Source: Collinsella aerofaciens (GTDB lineage: Bacteria; Actinomycetota; Coriobacteriia; Coriobacteriales; Coriobacteriaceae). Taken from it: a DNA stretch of 17,820 bases. How positions within the stretch are numbered: position 1 is the stretch's first letter; every line of letters starts with the position of its first letter. Positions 1-7,609 of this stretch are shown piece by piece. Both the position numbers and the translations under genes were made by a program. Location of the stretch: the NCBI GenBank assembly GCA_021641225.1, contig JAJWXI010000021.1:1-17820 (forward strand), read 5' to 3'. The notes under the pieces were generated by a model. It did no database searches. It saw only the letters and a list, made by a program, of their open reading frames with translations, and had not been told where the DNA came from.

Positions 1-1009
1 CGACCTTGCAGCCGGTGTCGAGGTTCTGGCCGGCACCGGCAAAGGTGATGCCGGTAAAGCTCGAGCGGGCGCGGCGGCCGTTGAGCACGCTCATGGGGTA
101 GAGGTAGCCCACGTGGCTGCCGAAGGAGCCGCTGATCCACTCGATGTCGCCGTCCTCGTCCACGCGCGCACGCTTGGTGTTGAGGTTGTACATGTTCTTG
201 GACCAGTTCTCGATGGTCGAGTAGCGCAGGTGCGCACGCTTGCCCACAAAGAGCTCGACGGCGCCGGCGTGGAGGTTGGCCACGTTGTACTTGGGCGCGG
301 AGCAACCCTCGATAAAGTGCAGGTCGGCATCGTCCTCGACGATGATGAGCGTGTGCTCAAACTGGCCGGCACCCTTGGCGTTGAGGCGGAAGTAGCTCTG
401 CAGCGGGAAGTCCAACTTGGTGCCCTTGGGCACGTAGACAAACGAGCCGCCCGACCACACGGCGCCGTGCAGGGCCGCAAACTTGTGGTCGGTGGGCGGG
501 ATGAGCGTCATAAACTTCTCGTGGATGAGCGGCTCCCACTGCGGATCGTGCAGGGCCTCCTCGATGCCGGAATAGACGATACCCATCTTGGACGCGGTGT
601 CCTGCATGTTGTGGTAGACCAACTCGGAGTCGTACTGCGCGCCGACGCCCGCCAGGTAGCTACGCTCGGCCTCGGGGATGCCCAGGCGCTCAAAGGTGTT
701 CTTGATGTCGTCGGGCACCGACTCCCAGTCGTGCTTTTGGTCGGTGTTGGGCTTGACGTAGGTGACGATGTTGTCCATGTCCAGGCCCTCGATGGAGGGG
801 CCCCACGTCGGGTCGGGGAAGCGGTTGAAGATCTCGAGGGACTTGAGGCGCAGGTCGAGCATCCACTGCGGCTCGTCCTTCTTGGCGCTGATCTCGCGCA
901 CGATGTCGGGCGTGATGCCGGCGTCGAGGCGCTCGAATCCCTCCTCGCCATAGGTGAAGTCGTAGAGGCTGCGGTCGATGTCCGCGACCTCGGTGCGGTT
1001 CTTGGTCAT
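1..1009 (-). CDS. sufB: SufB, Fe-S cluster scaffold subunit (C-terminal part beyond left edge)
   Basis: SufB is the scaffold subunit of the cytosolic SufBC(2)D complex, on which new iron-sulfur clusters are built. Translation from the ATG at 1009 begins MTKNRTEVADIDRSLYDFTY. It continues through hallmark SufB stretches such as DPTWGPSIEGLDMDN, AVWSGGSFVYVPKG and IIVEDDADLHFIEGCSAP. In all, 336 codons are visible of a protein usually near 470 residues, and the reading frame is still open at position 1, so the C-terminal beta-helix end lies outside. A G-rich ribosome site (GGGGCGA) precedes the ATG. The gene follows sufC by 12 bases on the same strand, so the two are surely cotranscribed; sufD and the SufS desulfurase would be expected next. 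Identification rests on recognised family sequence and on the neighbour. Confidence 0.95.
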   Translation of the reverse strand, partial: MTKNRTEVADIDRSLYDFTYGEEGFERLDAGITPDIVREISAKKDEPQWMLDLRLKSLEIFNRFPDPTWGPSIEGLDMDNIVTYVKPNTDQKHDWESVPDDIKNTFERLGIPEAERSYLAGVGAQYDSELVYHNMQDTASKMGIVYSGIEEALHDPQWEPLIHEKFMTLIPPTDHKFAALHGAVWSGGSFVYVPKGTKLDFPLQSYFRLNAKGAGQFEHTLIIVEDDADLHFIEGCSAPKYNVANLHAGAVELFVGKRAHLRYSTIENWSKNMYNLNTKRARVDEDGDIEWISGSFGSHVGYLYPMSVLNGRRARSSFTGITFAGAGQNLDTGCKV

Positions 1010-1021
1010 AGCGTCGCCCCT

Positions 1022-1822
1022 TTACGCCTGCTGCTCGGCAGCGGCGGCCTCGGCCAGGGCGCGCTGCTCGGCTGCCTCGCGCTCGAAGGTCTCAAAGCCG
1101 TTCTTGTCGATCCAAGGGATCAGCGAGGCATCGTCCTCGCGCACGATGTGGCCCTTGACCATAACATGTACGCGGTCGACATCCAGGTGCTCCAGGATGC
1201 GCGTGTTATGCGTGATGATGAGCATGGAACCGTCGCAGCTCTTGCGGTAGGCGTCCATACCGTGGCTGACGGTGGACAGGGCGTCGACGTCCAGGCCGGA
1301 GTCGGTCTCGTCCAAGATGGCGAGCTTGGGCTGCAGCAGCAGAAGCTGGAGCATCTCGACCTTCTTTTTCTCGCCGCCCGAGAAGCCCACGCCCAGCTCA
1401 CGGTTGAGGTAGGCGGTATCCATGTTAAGCTCGGCCGCGAGCTCCTTGACGCGACGGCGGAACTCCTTGCCCTTCATCTCCAGGCCGGGGCGGCCGGCGA
1501 TGCTGGCGCGCAAAAAGCTCGACAGCGGCACGCCCGGGATCTCGACCGGGGCCTGGAAGCTCAGAAACAGGCCGGCGCGCGAACGCTTGTCGGTGGTGAG
1601 CTCGGTGATGTCCTGGCCGTCAAAGACGATACGTCCGTCGTTGACCGTGTAGACGGGATCGCCCATGACCAGGTGGCCAAGGGTGGACTTGCCGGCGCCG
1701 TTGGGTCCCATCAGCACGTGGGTCTCGCCGGCGGCGACGTTGAGGTTGACGTTGTGGAGGATGGTCTTCTCGTCCACGGAGGCGGTCAGACCTTCGATGG
1801 AAAGCAGCGGATTTGCGCTCAT
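1022..1822 (-). CDS. sufC: SufC, ABC-type ATPase of the SUF Fe-S assembly complex
   Basis: SufC is the ATPase that drives conformational change in SufBCD during Fe-S cluster assembly; unlike transporter ATPases it has no membrane partner. The protein has 266 residues. It shows Walker A GPNGAGKST at about 39-47, the signature FSGGEKKK, Walker B plus D-loop in the SufC form ILDETDSGLD, and the switch histidine in IITHN. I chose the ATG at 1822 because AGAGGGA lies just upstream. An in-frame ATG at 1852 would add ten residues but has no ribosome site. An alanine/glutamine-rich tail (about 25 residues after FETFERE) extends the C-terminus. It is the first gene of the minus-strand suf operon, 12 bases ahead of sufB, and faces an Rrf2 regulator across a 224-base intergenic region. 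Confidence 0.95.
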   Translation of the reverse strand: MSANPLLSIEGLTASVDEKTILHNVNLNVAAGETHVLMGPNGAGKSTLGHLVMGDPVYTVNDGRIVFDGQDITELTTDKRSRAGLFLSFQAPVEIPGVPLSSFLRASIAGRPGLEMKGKEFRRRVKELAAELNMDTAYLNRELGVGFSGGEKKKVEMLQLLLLQPKLAILDETDSGLDVDALSTVSHGMDAYRKSCDGSMLIITHNTRILEHLDVDRVHVMVKGHIVREDDASLIPWIDKNGFETFEREAAEQRALAEAAAAEQQA

Positions 1823-1886
1823 GCTGTCCCTCTCTGTATATGGTGTACTCATGGGTGTGCGAAACCCTAGGAATCTTCTCGGAATA

Positions 1887-1914
1887 AAGTTACTATGGGT
1901 TCGGCGTTAGTCAA
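1887..1914 (-). promoter_or_regulatory. Predicted suf operon promoter
   Basis: On the minus strand a -35 TTGACT (1914-1909) and a -10 TAACTT (1892-1887) are separated by 16 bases. They lie about 65 bases upstream of the sufC ATG. The -35 is close to consensus, the -10 weaker. The operator dyads at 1953-2025 are upstream of this promoter rather than on top of it. Prediction by eye only. Confidence 0.5.
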
Positions 1915-1952
1915 GGGAAAACCCGACTAATCCACTCGACTTTTCAAATTCT

Positions 1953-1981
1953 GGGACAAAATAACCTGTTGTGTTTGTCCC
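1953..1981. promoter_or_regulatory. Operator-like dyad 1 in the suf/rrf2 intergenic region
   Basis: A perfect 8-base inverted repeat, GGGACAAA (1953-1960) and TTTGTCCC (1974-1981), flanks a 13-base centre that includes AACCTG. A second copy starts 44 bases further on. Rrf2-family regulators bind such dyads as dimers, so this is the likely site of the regulator encoded at 2047. Confidence 0.65.
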
Positions 1982-1996
1982 ACTTACTTAAGATTT

Positions 1997-2025
1997 GGGA
2001 CAAACAAACCTGGTTATGTTGTCCC
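1997..2025. promoter_or_regulatory. Operator-like dyad 2 in the suf/rrf2 intergenic region
   Basis: Inverted repeat GGGACAA (1997-2003) and TTGTCCC (2019-2025), with the same 29-base span as dyad 1. It matches dyad 1 at about 22 of 29 positions and contains the small palindrome AACCTGGTT in its centre. It lies 22-50 bases upstream of the rrf2 ATG, where the rrf2 promoter must be (TGGTTATGT at 2011-2019 is a possible extended -10), so binding here should repress the regulator gene itself. Confidence 0.65.
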
Positions 2026-2046
2026 AGATGCGATGGGAGGGTAGGT

Positions 2047-2478
2047 ATGCTCATTTCTTCCAAGGGGCGCTATGCCCTCCGGCTAATGATCTATATCGCG
2101 GCGCTGGGCGACGCCGAGGGCAAGATCGCCCTGCGCGAGGTCGCCGACCGCGAGCGTATCTCGCAAAAGTATCTGGAGCAGCTGGTCCGTCCACTCATGA
2201 AGGCGGGCCTACTTAAGAGCGTGCGCGGCAAGGGCGGCGGCTACATGATGGCCAAGGACCCGGCCGAAGTGCGTGCTGGCGACATCCTGCGCGCTGTCGA
2301 GGGCAGCACGGCTCCGGTGGCGTGCGATGGCATCGACAACAGCTGCGCCCGCAGTGACCTTTGCTCGACCGTCAAATTCTGGCGCGGTCTGGACGACGTG
2401 ATCGAAAAGTACGTCGACGGCGTGACGTTGGCCGACCTTGCTACCGTCCCCGAGATTAACTTTGACATTAAGCTGTAG
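2047..2478 (+). CDS. Rrf2-family Fe-S-sensing transcriptional regulator (IscR/SufR-like)
   Basis: This 143-residue protein is a winged-helix repressor of the Rrf2 family. The N-terminus MLISSKGRYALRLMIYIA and the recognition segment ISQKYLEQLVRPLMKAGLLKSVRGKGGGY are typical. Three cysteines, C93, C100 and C106, are spaced C-x6-C-x5-C just before FWRGLDDV; IscR uses C-x5-C-x5-C at the same place to hold a [2Fe-2S] cluster. Fe-S sensing is therefore a strong inference, and the target is almost certainly the divergent suf operon plus its own gene, through the two dyads at 1953-2025. I chose the ATG at 2047, preceded by GGGAGGGT, over an upstream in-frame ATG at 1969 that falls inside the first dyad. 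The length fits the family (about 140-165). Confidence 0.92.
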   Translation: MLISSKGRYALRLMIYIAALGDAEGKIALREVADRERISQKYLEQLVRPLMKAGLLKSVRGKGGGYMMAKDPAEVRAGDILRAVEGSTAPVACDGIDNSCARSDLCSTVKFWRGLDDVIEKYVDGVTLADLATVPEINFDIKL

Positions 2479-2531
2479 GTTGAGCGCAATTCCTTAAGAT
2501 TTCGCGGAGGGTTGTTGCCGTTTACCGAGGG

Positions 2532-2547
2532 GTTGTTGTGCAACAAC
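2532..2547. promoter_or_regulatory. Palindromic operator candidate upstream of the surface-protein gene
   Basis: GTTGTTG (2532-2538) and CAACAAC (2541-2547) form a perfect 7-base inverted repeat around a TG centre. TTGTTG at 2533 with TGCAAT at 2556, spaced by 17, could be a weak promoter, so a protein bound here would cover the -35. A half copy, GAGGGTTGTTG, lies just upstream at 2507-2517. The first twelve bases TTGTTGTGCAAC recur at 4462-4473. Confidence 0.4.
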
Positions 2548-2617
2548 GGGCGAGCTGCAATACTTACTTTTATCTTTGCAAACTGCACTTTAACTACACC
2601 AATGCAGGGAGGATCTT

Positions 2618-4396
2618 ATGCAACCCAAGCATTCTGCTATTGTCGCGGGCCTGACGCTGGCGCTTTCGTTTGGCGCCGTTTCCGTGCCGGCACCCGCCGC
2701 TGCCGAGGAGCCCACGCCGGGCGTTGCCTCGGATGCCACCGATATCGATAAGGGTCTCTATACCCAGCAGTCCTTCTCGGGCGTGCTGAGGTCGGTCCAG
2801 GGCGTTTCGTTTGTTAACGTGACCCCCGAGATGAAGTACTTTACCAAGTACGAGAGCCATGGCAACTATAACCAGGGCTTTTCGTATGGCGACGGCTATA
2901 ACGCGCTGGGTTATTACCAGTTCGACCGTCGATGGTCGCTCATTCCGTTTATGAAGCAGGCCTACAACTACAACCCCGAAAAATACAGCATGCTCAAGGA
3001 TGCGATTGATCGCGGCAGCGAGATTTCCAACACGAGCAATTCCATGTACGAGAACGGCCAGCTCACTGAGCTGGGCCGTATTGCGCAGGAGGCCTTCCAG
3101 GGCGCTTATAACACCGACCCTGCTGAGTTTTCGGCTCTGCAGGATGCGTATGCGTACAACTCGTACTATGCGGTGACCGAGGCGTGGCTCAAGAGCGGCC
3201 TGGGCATTGATATTTCGGGCCGCGCCGATTGCGTCAAGGGCATGGTGTGGAGCATCACCAACATGTGCGGCACCGGTGGCTGCAGGGACTTCTTCCGTTG
3301 GGCGAATCTCTCCAACGATATGTCCGACCGCGAGTTTGTGACGGCGCTTTCCAACAGCGTGGTCAATAACGTGGCGACCAAGTATTCGAGCCAGCCCCAG
3401 TATCATGAGGGCTGGAAGAACCGTTACCGCAACGAGCTGAAGGACTGCTTGGTTTATATCGCCGAGGACGAGGCTGCCGCTGCGACGCCCGTGCAGCCCG
3501 AGCCTACGCCGGCGCCCTCGCCGACACCTGATTCGAATGACGGCTCGAGTGACGATGCCAACGATGACAGGATGGATGCGCCCTCGACCGATGCTGACGG
3601 TAATGGCTCTGCTGGTGGCACTATCAACGACGGTTCCACCTCGAACGGCTCCGATTCGAACGGCTCTGCTGCGGGCGATTCGTCTTCAAGCTCTGCCGGC
3701 AATACGGACAGCGACGCTTCTGGCTCGACTGACGCTGACACCTCTAACTCATCTACCGGCTCGAGTGATTCGTCTATTGGCACCGGCTCTAACAATGGCT
3801 CCGGCTCTGACGCAACCCCTGATTCCGATGCTTCCAAGGACGACTCGAATAAGGCGCCGGACGCTCCCGTTGCTTCGCCGGACAAGAAGCCTTCTTTCTC
3901 CGTGCAGCTTGGTTCTACGCTGGGCTCTTCGCTGATGGCTGGTGTCAATAACGGCTCGACCCAGAACAAGGACAACTCTGATCAGGTTTCCACGGAAAAG
4001 GCCGAGGCCGCAAAGGGCGACTCCAAGGACGAGACTTCCGAGAAGACCGAATCCGATAAGGGTTCTAGCTCTGAGGAGAAGGACGACAAGTCCGCTCAGA
4101 AGAAGGACGAGAGCAAGACCGAGGGCGAAAAGAAGCAGCCCGAAGACGACGACAAGAGCGGTGCTGACAACCAGGTCCAAGAGCAAAATGACTCCAAGAC
4201 GGTGACCACTACAACCACGACGACTACAACGACCAAGTCATCTGGCGGTAACATGCCCAAGACGGGCGACCTTATCGTTATGGCGAGCCTTGCCAGTGCA
4301 AGCTTGGCCACACTGGGCGCTACGTCTATCGTAAGTGGTAAGCATAAGCTCGATCAGCAGAAGAAAGATTCTGGGGAGGACGGCTCGGAGGAGTAG
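2618..4396 (+). CDS. Secreted, probably sortase-anchored surface protein with low-complexity stalk
   Basis: The 592-residue precursor has a signal peptide (hydrophobic core 7-23; likely cleavage after A29 in AAA-E) and a globular domain at about 70-285. It then has a disordered stalk: Ser/Asp/Asn/Gly-rich at about 290-440, Lys/Glu/Asp/Ser-rich at about 445-527, and ten threonines at 530-539. The end is a wall-sorting signal: MPKTGD at 546-551, a hydrophobic segment 552-572 and a KHKLDQQKK tail. Sortase motifs normally read LPXTG, so methionine in the first position is a variant. The globular domain, with YESHGNY around E79, NALGYYQFDRR at 95-105 and four cysteines (C205, C217, C222, C277), may be a lysozyme-like peptidoglycan hydrolase, but I do not recognise it with certainty. 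The ATG follows AGGGAGGA with a 4-base gap. It is monocistronic, with a terminator 33 bases downstream. Confidence 0.85.
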   Translation: MQPKHSAIVAGLTLALSFGAVSVPAPAAAEEPTPGVASDATDIDKGLYTQQSFSGVLRSVQGVSFVNVTPEMKYFTKYESHGNYNQGFSYGDGYNALGYYQFDRRWSLIPFMKQAYNYNPEKYSMLKDAIDRGSEISNTSNSMYENGQLTELGRIAQEAFQGAYNTDPAEFSALQDAYAYNSYYAVTEAWLKSGLGIDISGRADCVKGMVWSITNMCGTGGCRDFFRWANLSNDMSDREFVTALSNSVVNNVATKYSSQPQYHEGWKNRYRNELKDCLVYIAEDEAAAATPVQPEPTPAPSPTPDSNDGSSDDANDDRMDAPSTDADGNGSAGGTINDGSTSNGSDSNGSAAGDSSSSSAGNTDSDASGSTDADTSNSSTGSSDSSIGTGSNNGSGSDATPDSDASKDDSNKAPDAPVASPDKKPSFSVQLGSTLGSSLMAGVNNGSTQNKDNSDQVSTEKAEAAKGDSKDETSEKTESDKGSSSEEKDDKSAQKKDESKTEGEKKQPEDDDKSGADNQVQEQNDSKTVTTTTTTTTTTKSSGGNMPKTGDLIVMASLASASLATLGATSIVSGKHKLDQQKKDSGEDGSEE

Positions 4397-4428
4397 CCTC
4401 TTGGTTGCTAGATAACTAAAGAGTTGGG

Positions 4429-4463
4429 ACGGGGTCCGGTGCGAATGCATCGGGCCCCGTTTT
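4429..4463 (+). terminator. Rho-independent terminator of the surface-protein gene
   Basis: A 13-base-pair GC-rich stem, ACGGGGTCCGGTG against CATCGGGCCCCGT with two G-U pairs, closes a 6-base loop (CGAATG). It is followed at once by TTT and a T/G-rich tail. It begins 33 bases after the stop at 4396. Confidence 0.85.
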
Positions 4464-4598
4464 GTTGTGCAACGATTAGTTATGCCCCCTCACACCTCTT
4501 GTTGCTACCGTTGCCCGATATGTTCGCGCGGCGTCGTCGGTACGCGCGAGGCGGTCATTACAATTGGCATCGTGCAGCGATTTAGGGGGAACGTTTTG

Positions 4599-6395
4599 GT
4601 GTCTGAACAGGCAAATGTTGATTGTGCTGCTGGCTTTGGCGTGCGCTTGATCGGCTGTGCCGACGATGCGGTTTTGCCCATTGGCATGCACGACTATGCG
4701 GAGGCCCTTGGTTGCTGCATGCTGGTTGACAAGACCATGTTTATTGCCGATGTGTTGGACTGCGACGCGTCCGTTGTGGTGTGCTGTCGACCCGAGGGTT
4801 TTGGCAAGAGCATGAACTTGTCGATGCTCAGGGCTTTTCTGGAGCGTCCAGCGGTCGGTCGCTCTGGTCAGCGTTTGTTTGCCGATGCTCAGATTTGGGA
4901 TGCGAACGGCGGGCGCTATCGGGATGAGTATGCTTGCTATCCGGTGATATCGCTGGACTTTTCTGGCGCTGCGAGGCGTGGCCCCGCTGTTGCCGGCGTC
5001 GTGCGCGATGCCCTTTCGGGCGAGTGCGCTCGCTTGTTGGCGCTCTTGGAGGCTCCGGATTTAGCTCGAGATAAGGTGCGTCACATCGAACGTGTCGCGC
5101 GTGGCGTGGCGAGCGAGGATGAGGTCGCCTCGGTGCTTGGCGTGCTCATTGAGCTGCTGGAGATGGCCTGCGATGAGCAGGTTGTATTGCTCGTTGATGG
5201 GTACGACGCGGCGTGGTTGGGCCGTGCGAGCGCGAGGGGCGCTTCCGGCGCTGATCCGGCAGGGCTATTCGATCGCGTGCTGTTCGACGCCATTGCCACT
5301 GCGCGCGATTCGTTGCGGCTGACGTGTCTGATGGGGGAGTATCCCGGCCCTGCCGAAGCGGCGCTTTCTTTGTATGGCTGCTCGTATTGTCTGTCGACGC
5401 CGCTTTCGACGTGGTGCGACCGTTGGTTCGGCTTTTCTGATGCCGAGGTCGAGGCTCTGTTGAATCATGCTGGGCGCGAGGAATACCTGGATGATGCGCG
5501 TGAATGGCTCGAGGGATATCGGTTTGGCAGGGCCTATTGCTCGAGTCCAGAGCGTGTGATCGGTTTTCTGGGCCGAGGCTGCACGGCGCCTGTGCGTGCC
5601 GATCTGTATGGATATGCCGATTGTCTGAGTAGGGTAGTTGCCGGGTGGAATCTCGACCGCCTTTCGGTCTTGTTTGATTTGCTCGAGGCCCATGGGTGCG
5701 CTGAGGTCCCGCTTTGTTTGGGCACTGCAGAGCCAGATGTCTCGCCTGACGATGGCATGTGGACAGCGCTGTATCTGTCCGGTTTTCTCACGACGGATAT
5801 GACTGAGGAGCCGGAGCATGGCGATCGCCTCCGTGCTTTGCGATTGCCCAATAACGAGCTTCGCCAGACCTTGCGTCTAGTGATTATTGAGTGGTTTGAG
5901 TGCGCTGCAGAAGACATTCGAGACGTCGATGCGTTTCGCGACGGGCTGTGCCATGGGAACGAGGATACCGTGAGGCGGGCGCTAAGCCGCATCTTAGGAG
6001 ATGCGGGAATCGGTGCGACCGACCCAGATGCGCCACTGCCATATCATCTGCTCTTGCAGGGGCTCTGCTTTGGCTTGCCGGGCTATGCCAATCCTGCCTC
6101 GAGGCGAAAGTGTGGCGCGGGTCGCTGCGACATCCAGGTTTTTCCTACGGGCGCCGTGTTCGACATAGCCGATACGATCGGTATGCTCGATGAACGTCCG
6201 CTGATAACGATCAACATGATGTATGACCCCGGTGTGGATGCGCTGGGCCTGGAATTGCTGGCCGTGCAGGCGCTGCTCGACATAGAGCGCGACGGCATCG
6301 ACGAAATCCGTGTGCCGCGCCCCGGCGTGGGTCGCATGCGCTGGGGGTTCGGTTTTGATGGGCAGCATGTGGCTACGGTGTGCCAGCGGCTTTAA
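4599..6395 (+). CDS. AAA-ATPase-like protein with degenerate PD-(D/E)XK-type C-terminus (DUF1703-like)
   Basis: The 598-residue protein resembles the large AAA-ATPase-like/DUF1703 family common in gut anaerobes, whose role is unsettled; some members are suspected nucleases or selfish elements. The N-terminus carries the family pattern LPIGMHDY, then VDKTMFI near residue 44, then a P-loop-like RPEGFGKS at 64-71, where typical members have RPRRFGKS. LLVDGYDAAW later looks like Walker B. Near the C-terminus GAGRCDIQVFP (D511) matches the nuclease motif that usually reads GRYDI, but the following E-x-K strand reads ITINMMYD and lacks the lysine, so nuclease activity is doubtful. I chose the GTG at 4599 because AGGGGGA ends 8 bases before it; an in-frame GTG at 4467 sits in the terminator tail. 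It is convergent with the next gene, 24 bases away. Confidence 0.75.
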   Translation: MSEQANVDCAAGFGVRLIGCADDAVLPIGMHDYAEALGCCMLVDKTMFIADVLDCDASVVVCCRPEGFGKSMNLSMLRAFLERPAVGRSGQRLFADAQIWDANGGRYRDEYACYPVISLDFSGAARRGPAVAGVVRDALSGECARLLALLEAPDLARDKVRHIERVARGVASEDEVASVLGVLIELLEMACDEQVVLLVDGYDAAWLGRASARGASGADPAGLFDRVLFDAIATARDSLRLTCLMGEYPGPAEAALSLYGCSYCLSTPLSTWCDRWFGFSDAEVEALLNHAGREEYLDDAREWLEGYRFGRAYCSSPERVIGFLGRGCTAPVRADLYGYADCLSRVVAGWNLDRLSVLFDLLEAHGCAEVPLCLGTAEPDVSPDDGMWTALYLSGFLTTDMTEEPEHGDRLRALRLPNNELRQTLRLVIIEWFECAAEDIRDVDAFRDGLCHGNEDTVRRALSRILGDAGIGATDPDAPLPYHLLLQGLCFGLPGYANPASRRKCGAGRCDIQVFPTGAVFDIADTIGMLDERPLITINMMYDPGVDALGLELLAVQALLDIERDGIDEIRVPRPGVGRMRWGFGFDGQHVATVCQRL

Positions 6396-6419
6396 GCGCC
6401 GAGGTGTTTCCGGCTTCCG

Positions 6420-7439
6420 TTACTCGGTGTCCTTCATGGGCGGCATGGGCTTCCAGTTGGGGTCCTTGATGATCTTGCGGGCGTCCTTCATGCCGCGGCG
6501 TAGCGCCGGAATACCGGTCTTAAAGCACTTGTCGACCGCGGCCAGGCGAATGAACTCCTTGCAGAAGGTCGCGGCGTTGCCCAGACGGAACAGCACAGGG
6601 TGGTAGTCGCCGTAGATCTGCATGTAGCGGGCCAGATAACCGCGGTTGCGCATGATGTAGTAGCGGTTGGTGTCGCTCGTGGAGTTGAGCTGGCGCTTGC
6701 CGGCGATATCCCAGTTAGAGACGGCGCGGGCGCGCTTGAGCACCACGTCGACGACCACGGCGGCGGGGAAGTGTTGGCTGGCCACGTAGCCGTAGCAGGC
6801 ATCGTCGCCGTAGATAAAGAAGCGCGCATCGGGCAGGCCGATCTTGTCGACCACGCGGCGCGAGAACATGCCGCCCTCAAAGCATAGTTGGTTCATGGCG
6901 CGGTAGCCCTCGGGTCCCAGGTCCCACTTGGCGACAGGGTTGGGAATGCCGAGTGAAAGGATGAGTTGGTATTGCCAAAAGAAGGCGCCGCCGTCAAAGT
7001 CCAGGCGCGAACCCTGGATAACATCGTAGCGGTCGGTCCACTTGGCAAGACGCTCGATGCCTTCGGGGATGACGAGCACGTCGTCGTCCATCACCCAGAA
7101 CCACTGGGCGCCCAGGTCGTAGGCGCACTTGGTGCCGGCGGAGAAGCCACCTGCACCGCCGCCGTTTTCGAGCTGCGGGGCGTAGATGACGCGGTCGGTG
7201 CCGCCCTGCGCGTCGGGCTGCTCGGTGTCGATGCCCCACAGGTTGGCCAGGCGCTCGTTAAATGCGGCGCACATGGCCTCGGTCTCGCGCGAATTCTCGT
7301 TATCGACAATCACGATGCGCCAGGGCGTTGCCGTGAGCTCGGTCATGGAGTCGAACAAGTTGGCCAGAAGTTCCTGGCGCTTGTACGTAACGACGACGAT
7401 GGCGAGCTTATCGATGGGGGCGGGAAGGGTTGAAGGCAT
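6420..7439 (-). CDS. GT2 glycosyltransferase, galactofuranosyltransferase (GlfT)-like
   Basis: The 339-residue protein is a GT-A fold family 2 enzyme that moves a sugar from a nucleotide donor onto a growing glycan at the cytoplasmic face. Visible motifs are VVVTYKR at 15-21, VDNEN at 45-49, ENGGGAGGF at 91-99, the metal-binding DDD at 118-120, and FFIYGDD at 207-213, the probable catalytic base region. The glycine-rich ENGGGAGGF plus FIYGDD pair is characteristic of GlfT1-like galactofuranosyl or rhamnosyl transferases; the actual sugar cannot be read from sequence. I chose the ATG at 7439, with GAAAGGA upstream at a rather long 11-base gap. The reading frame continues open 45 codons further upstream, without a ribosome site. 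It lies downstream of the acyltransferase gene on the same strand, but a promoter of its own seems present. Confidence 0.85.
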   Translation of the reverse strand: MPSTLPAPIDKLAIVVVTYKRQELLANLFDSMTELTATPWRIVIVDNENSRETEAMCAAFNERLANLWGIDTEQPDAQGGTDRVIYAPQLENGGGAGGFSAGTKCAYDLGAQWFWVMDDDVLVIPEGIERLAKWTDRYDVIQGSRLDFDGGAFFWQYQLILSLGIPNPVAKWDLGPEGYRAMNQLCFEGGMFSRRVVDKIGLPDARFFIYGDDACYGYVASQHFPAAVVVDVVLKRARAVSNWDIAGKRQLNSTSDTNRYYIMRNRGYLARYMQIYGDYHPVLFRLGNAATFCKEFIRLAAVDKCFKTGIPALRRGMKDARKIIKDPNWKPMPPMKDTE

Positions 7440-7514
7440 GGGGCAATATATCCTTTCACGCGCGGCAGATATGCGCCGCACGGAAGCTATCGAATACGTC
7501 CATTGGACTGTCCT

Positions 7515-7545
7515 ATTGTAAAGGCTCGCCGCGCTTTGTCGGCAA
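7515..7545 (-). promoter_or_regulatory. Possible promoter of the GlfT-like gene
   Basis: On the minus strand TACAAT (7520-7515) is a good -10. TTGCCG (7545-7540) could be the -35, but the 19-base spacer is long. The 5' leader would be about 70 bases. This 170-base gap between the two minus-strand genes also has a weak hairpin, GCAGGTTCCTGC followed by GTTTTATT (7572-7553), which might end the acyltransferase transcript. Confidence 0.35.
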
Positions 7546-7609
7546 GGTTTGAATAAAACGCAGGAACCTGCCACGGGTGTGGCGGCTTCAACGTTGGGCG
7601 TTGGCGCGC

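Noticed and set aside
113..1870. A 585-codon plus-strand open frame
   Set aside because: It is the antisense of sufB and sufC, both clearly coding. Long antisense frames are expected in GC-rich genes, and the translation resembles no protein I know.
4205..4234. Run of ten threonine codons as a simple-sequence repeat
   Set aside because: The codons are mixed (ACC, ACT, ACA, ACG), so it is not a DNA microsatellite likely to slip; it is a protein-level stalk feature.
4467..4598. Upstream GTG start (4467) for the AAA-ATPase-like protein
   Set aside because: It lies within the tail of the preceding terminator and has no ribosome site; the GTG at 4599 has AGGGGGA at proper distance and begins right before the family-like sequence.
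6396..6430. Possible bidirectional terminator between convergent genes
   Set aside because: CGCCGAG and CTCGGTG could pair across a loop of about 20 bases, but the stem is short, imperfect and lacks a T run.
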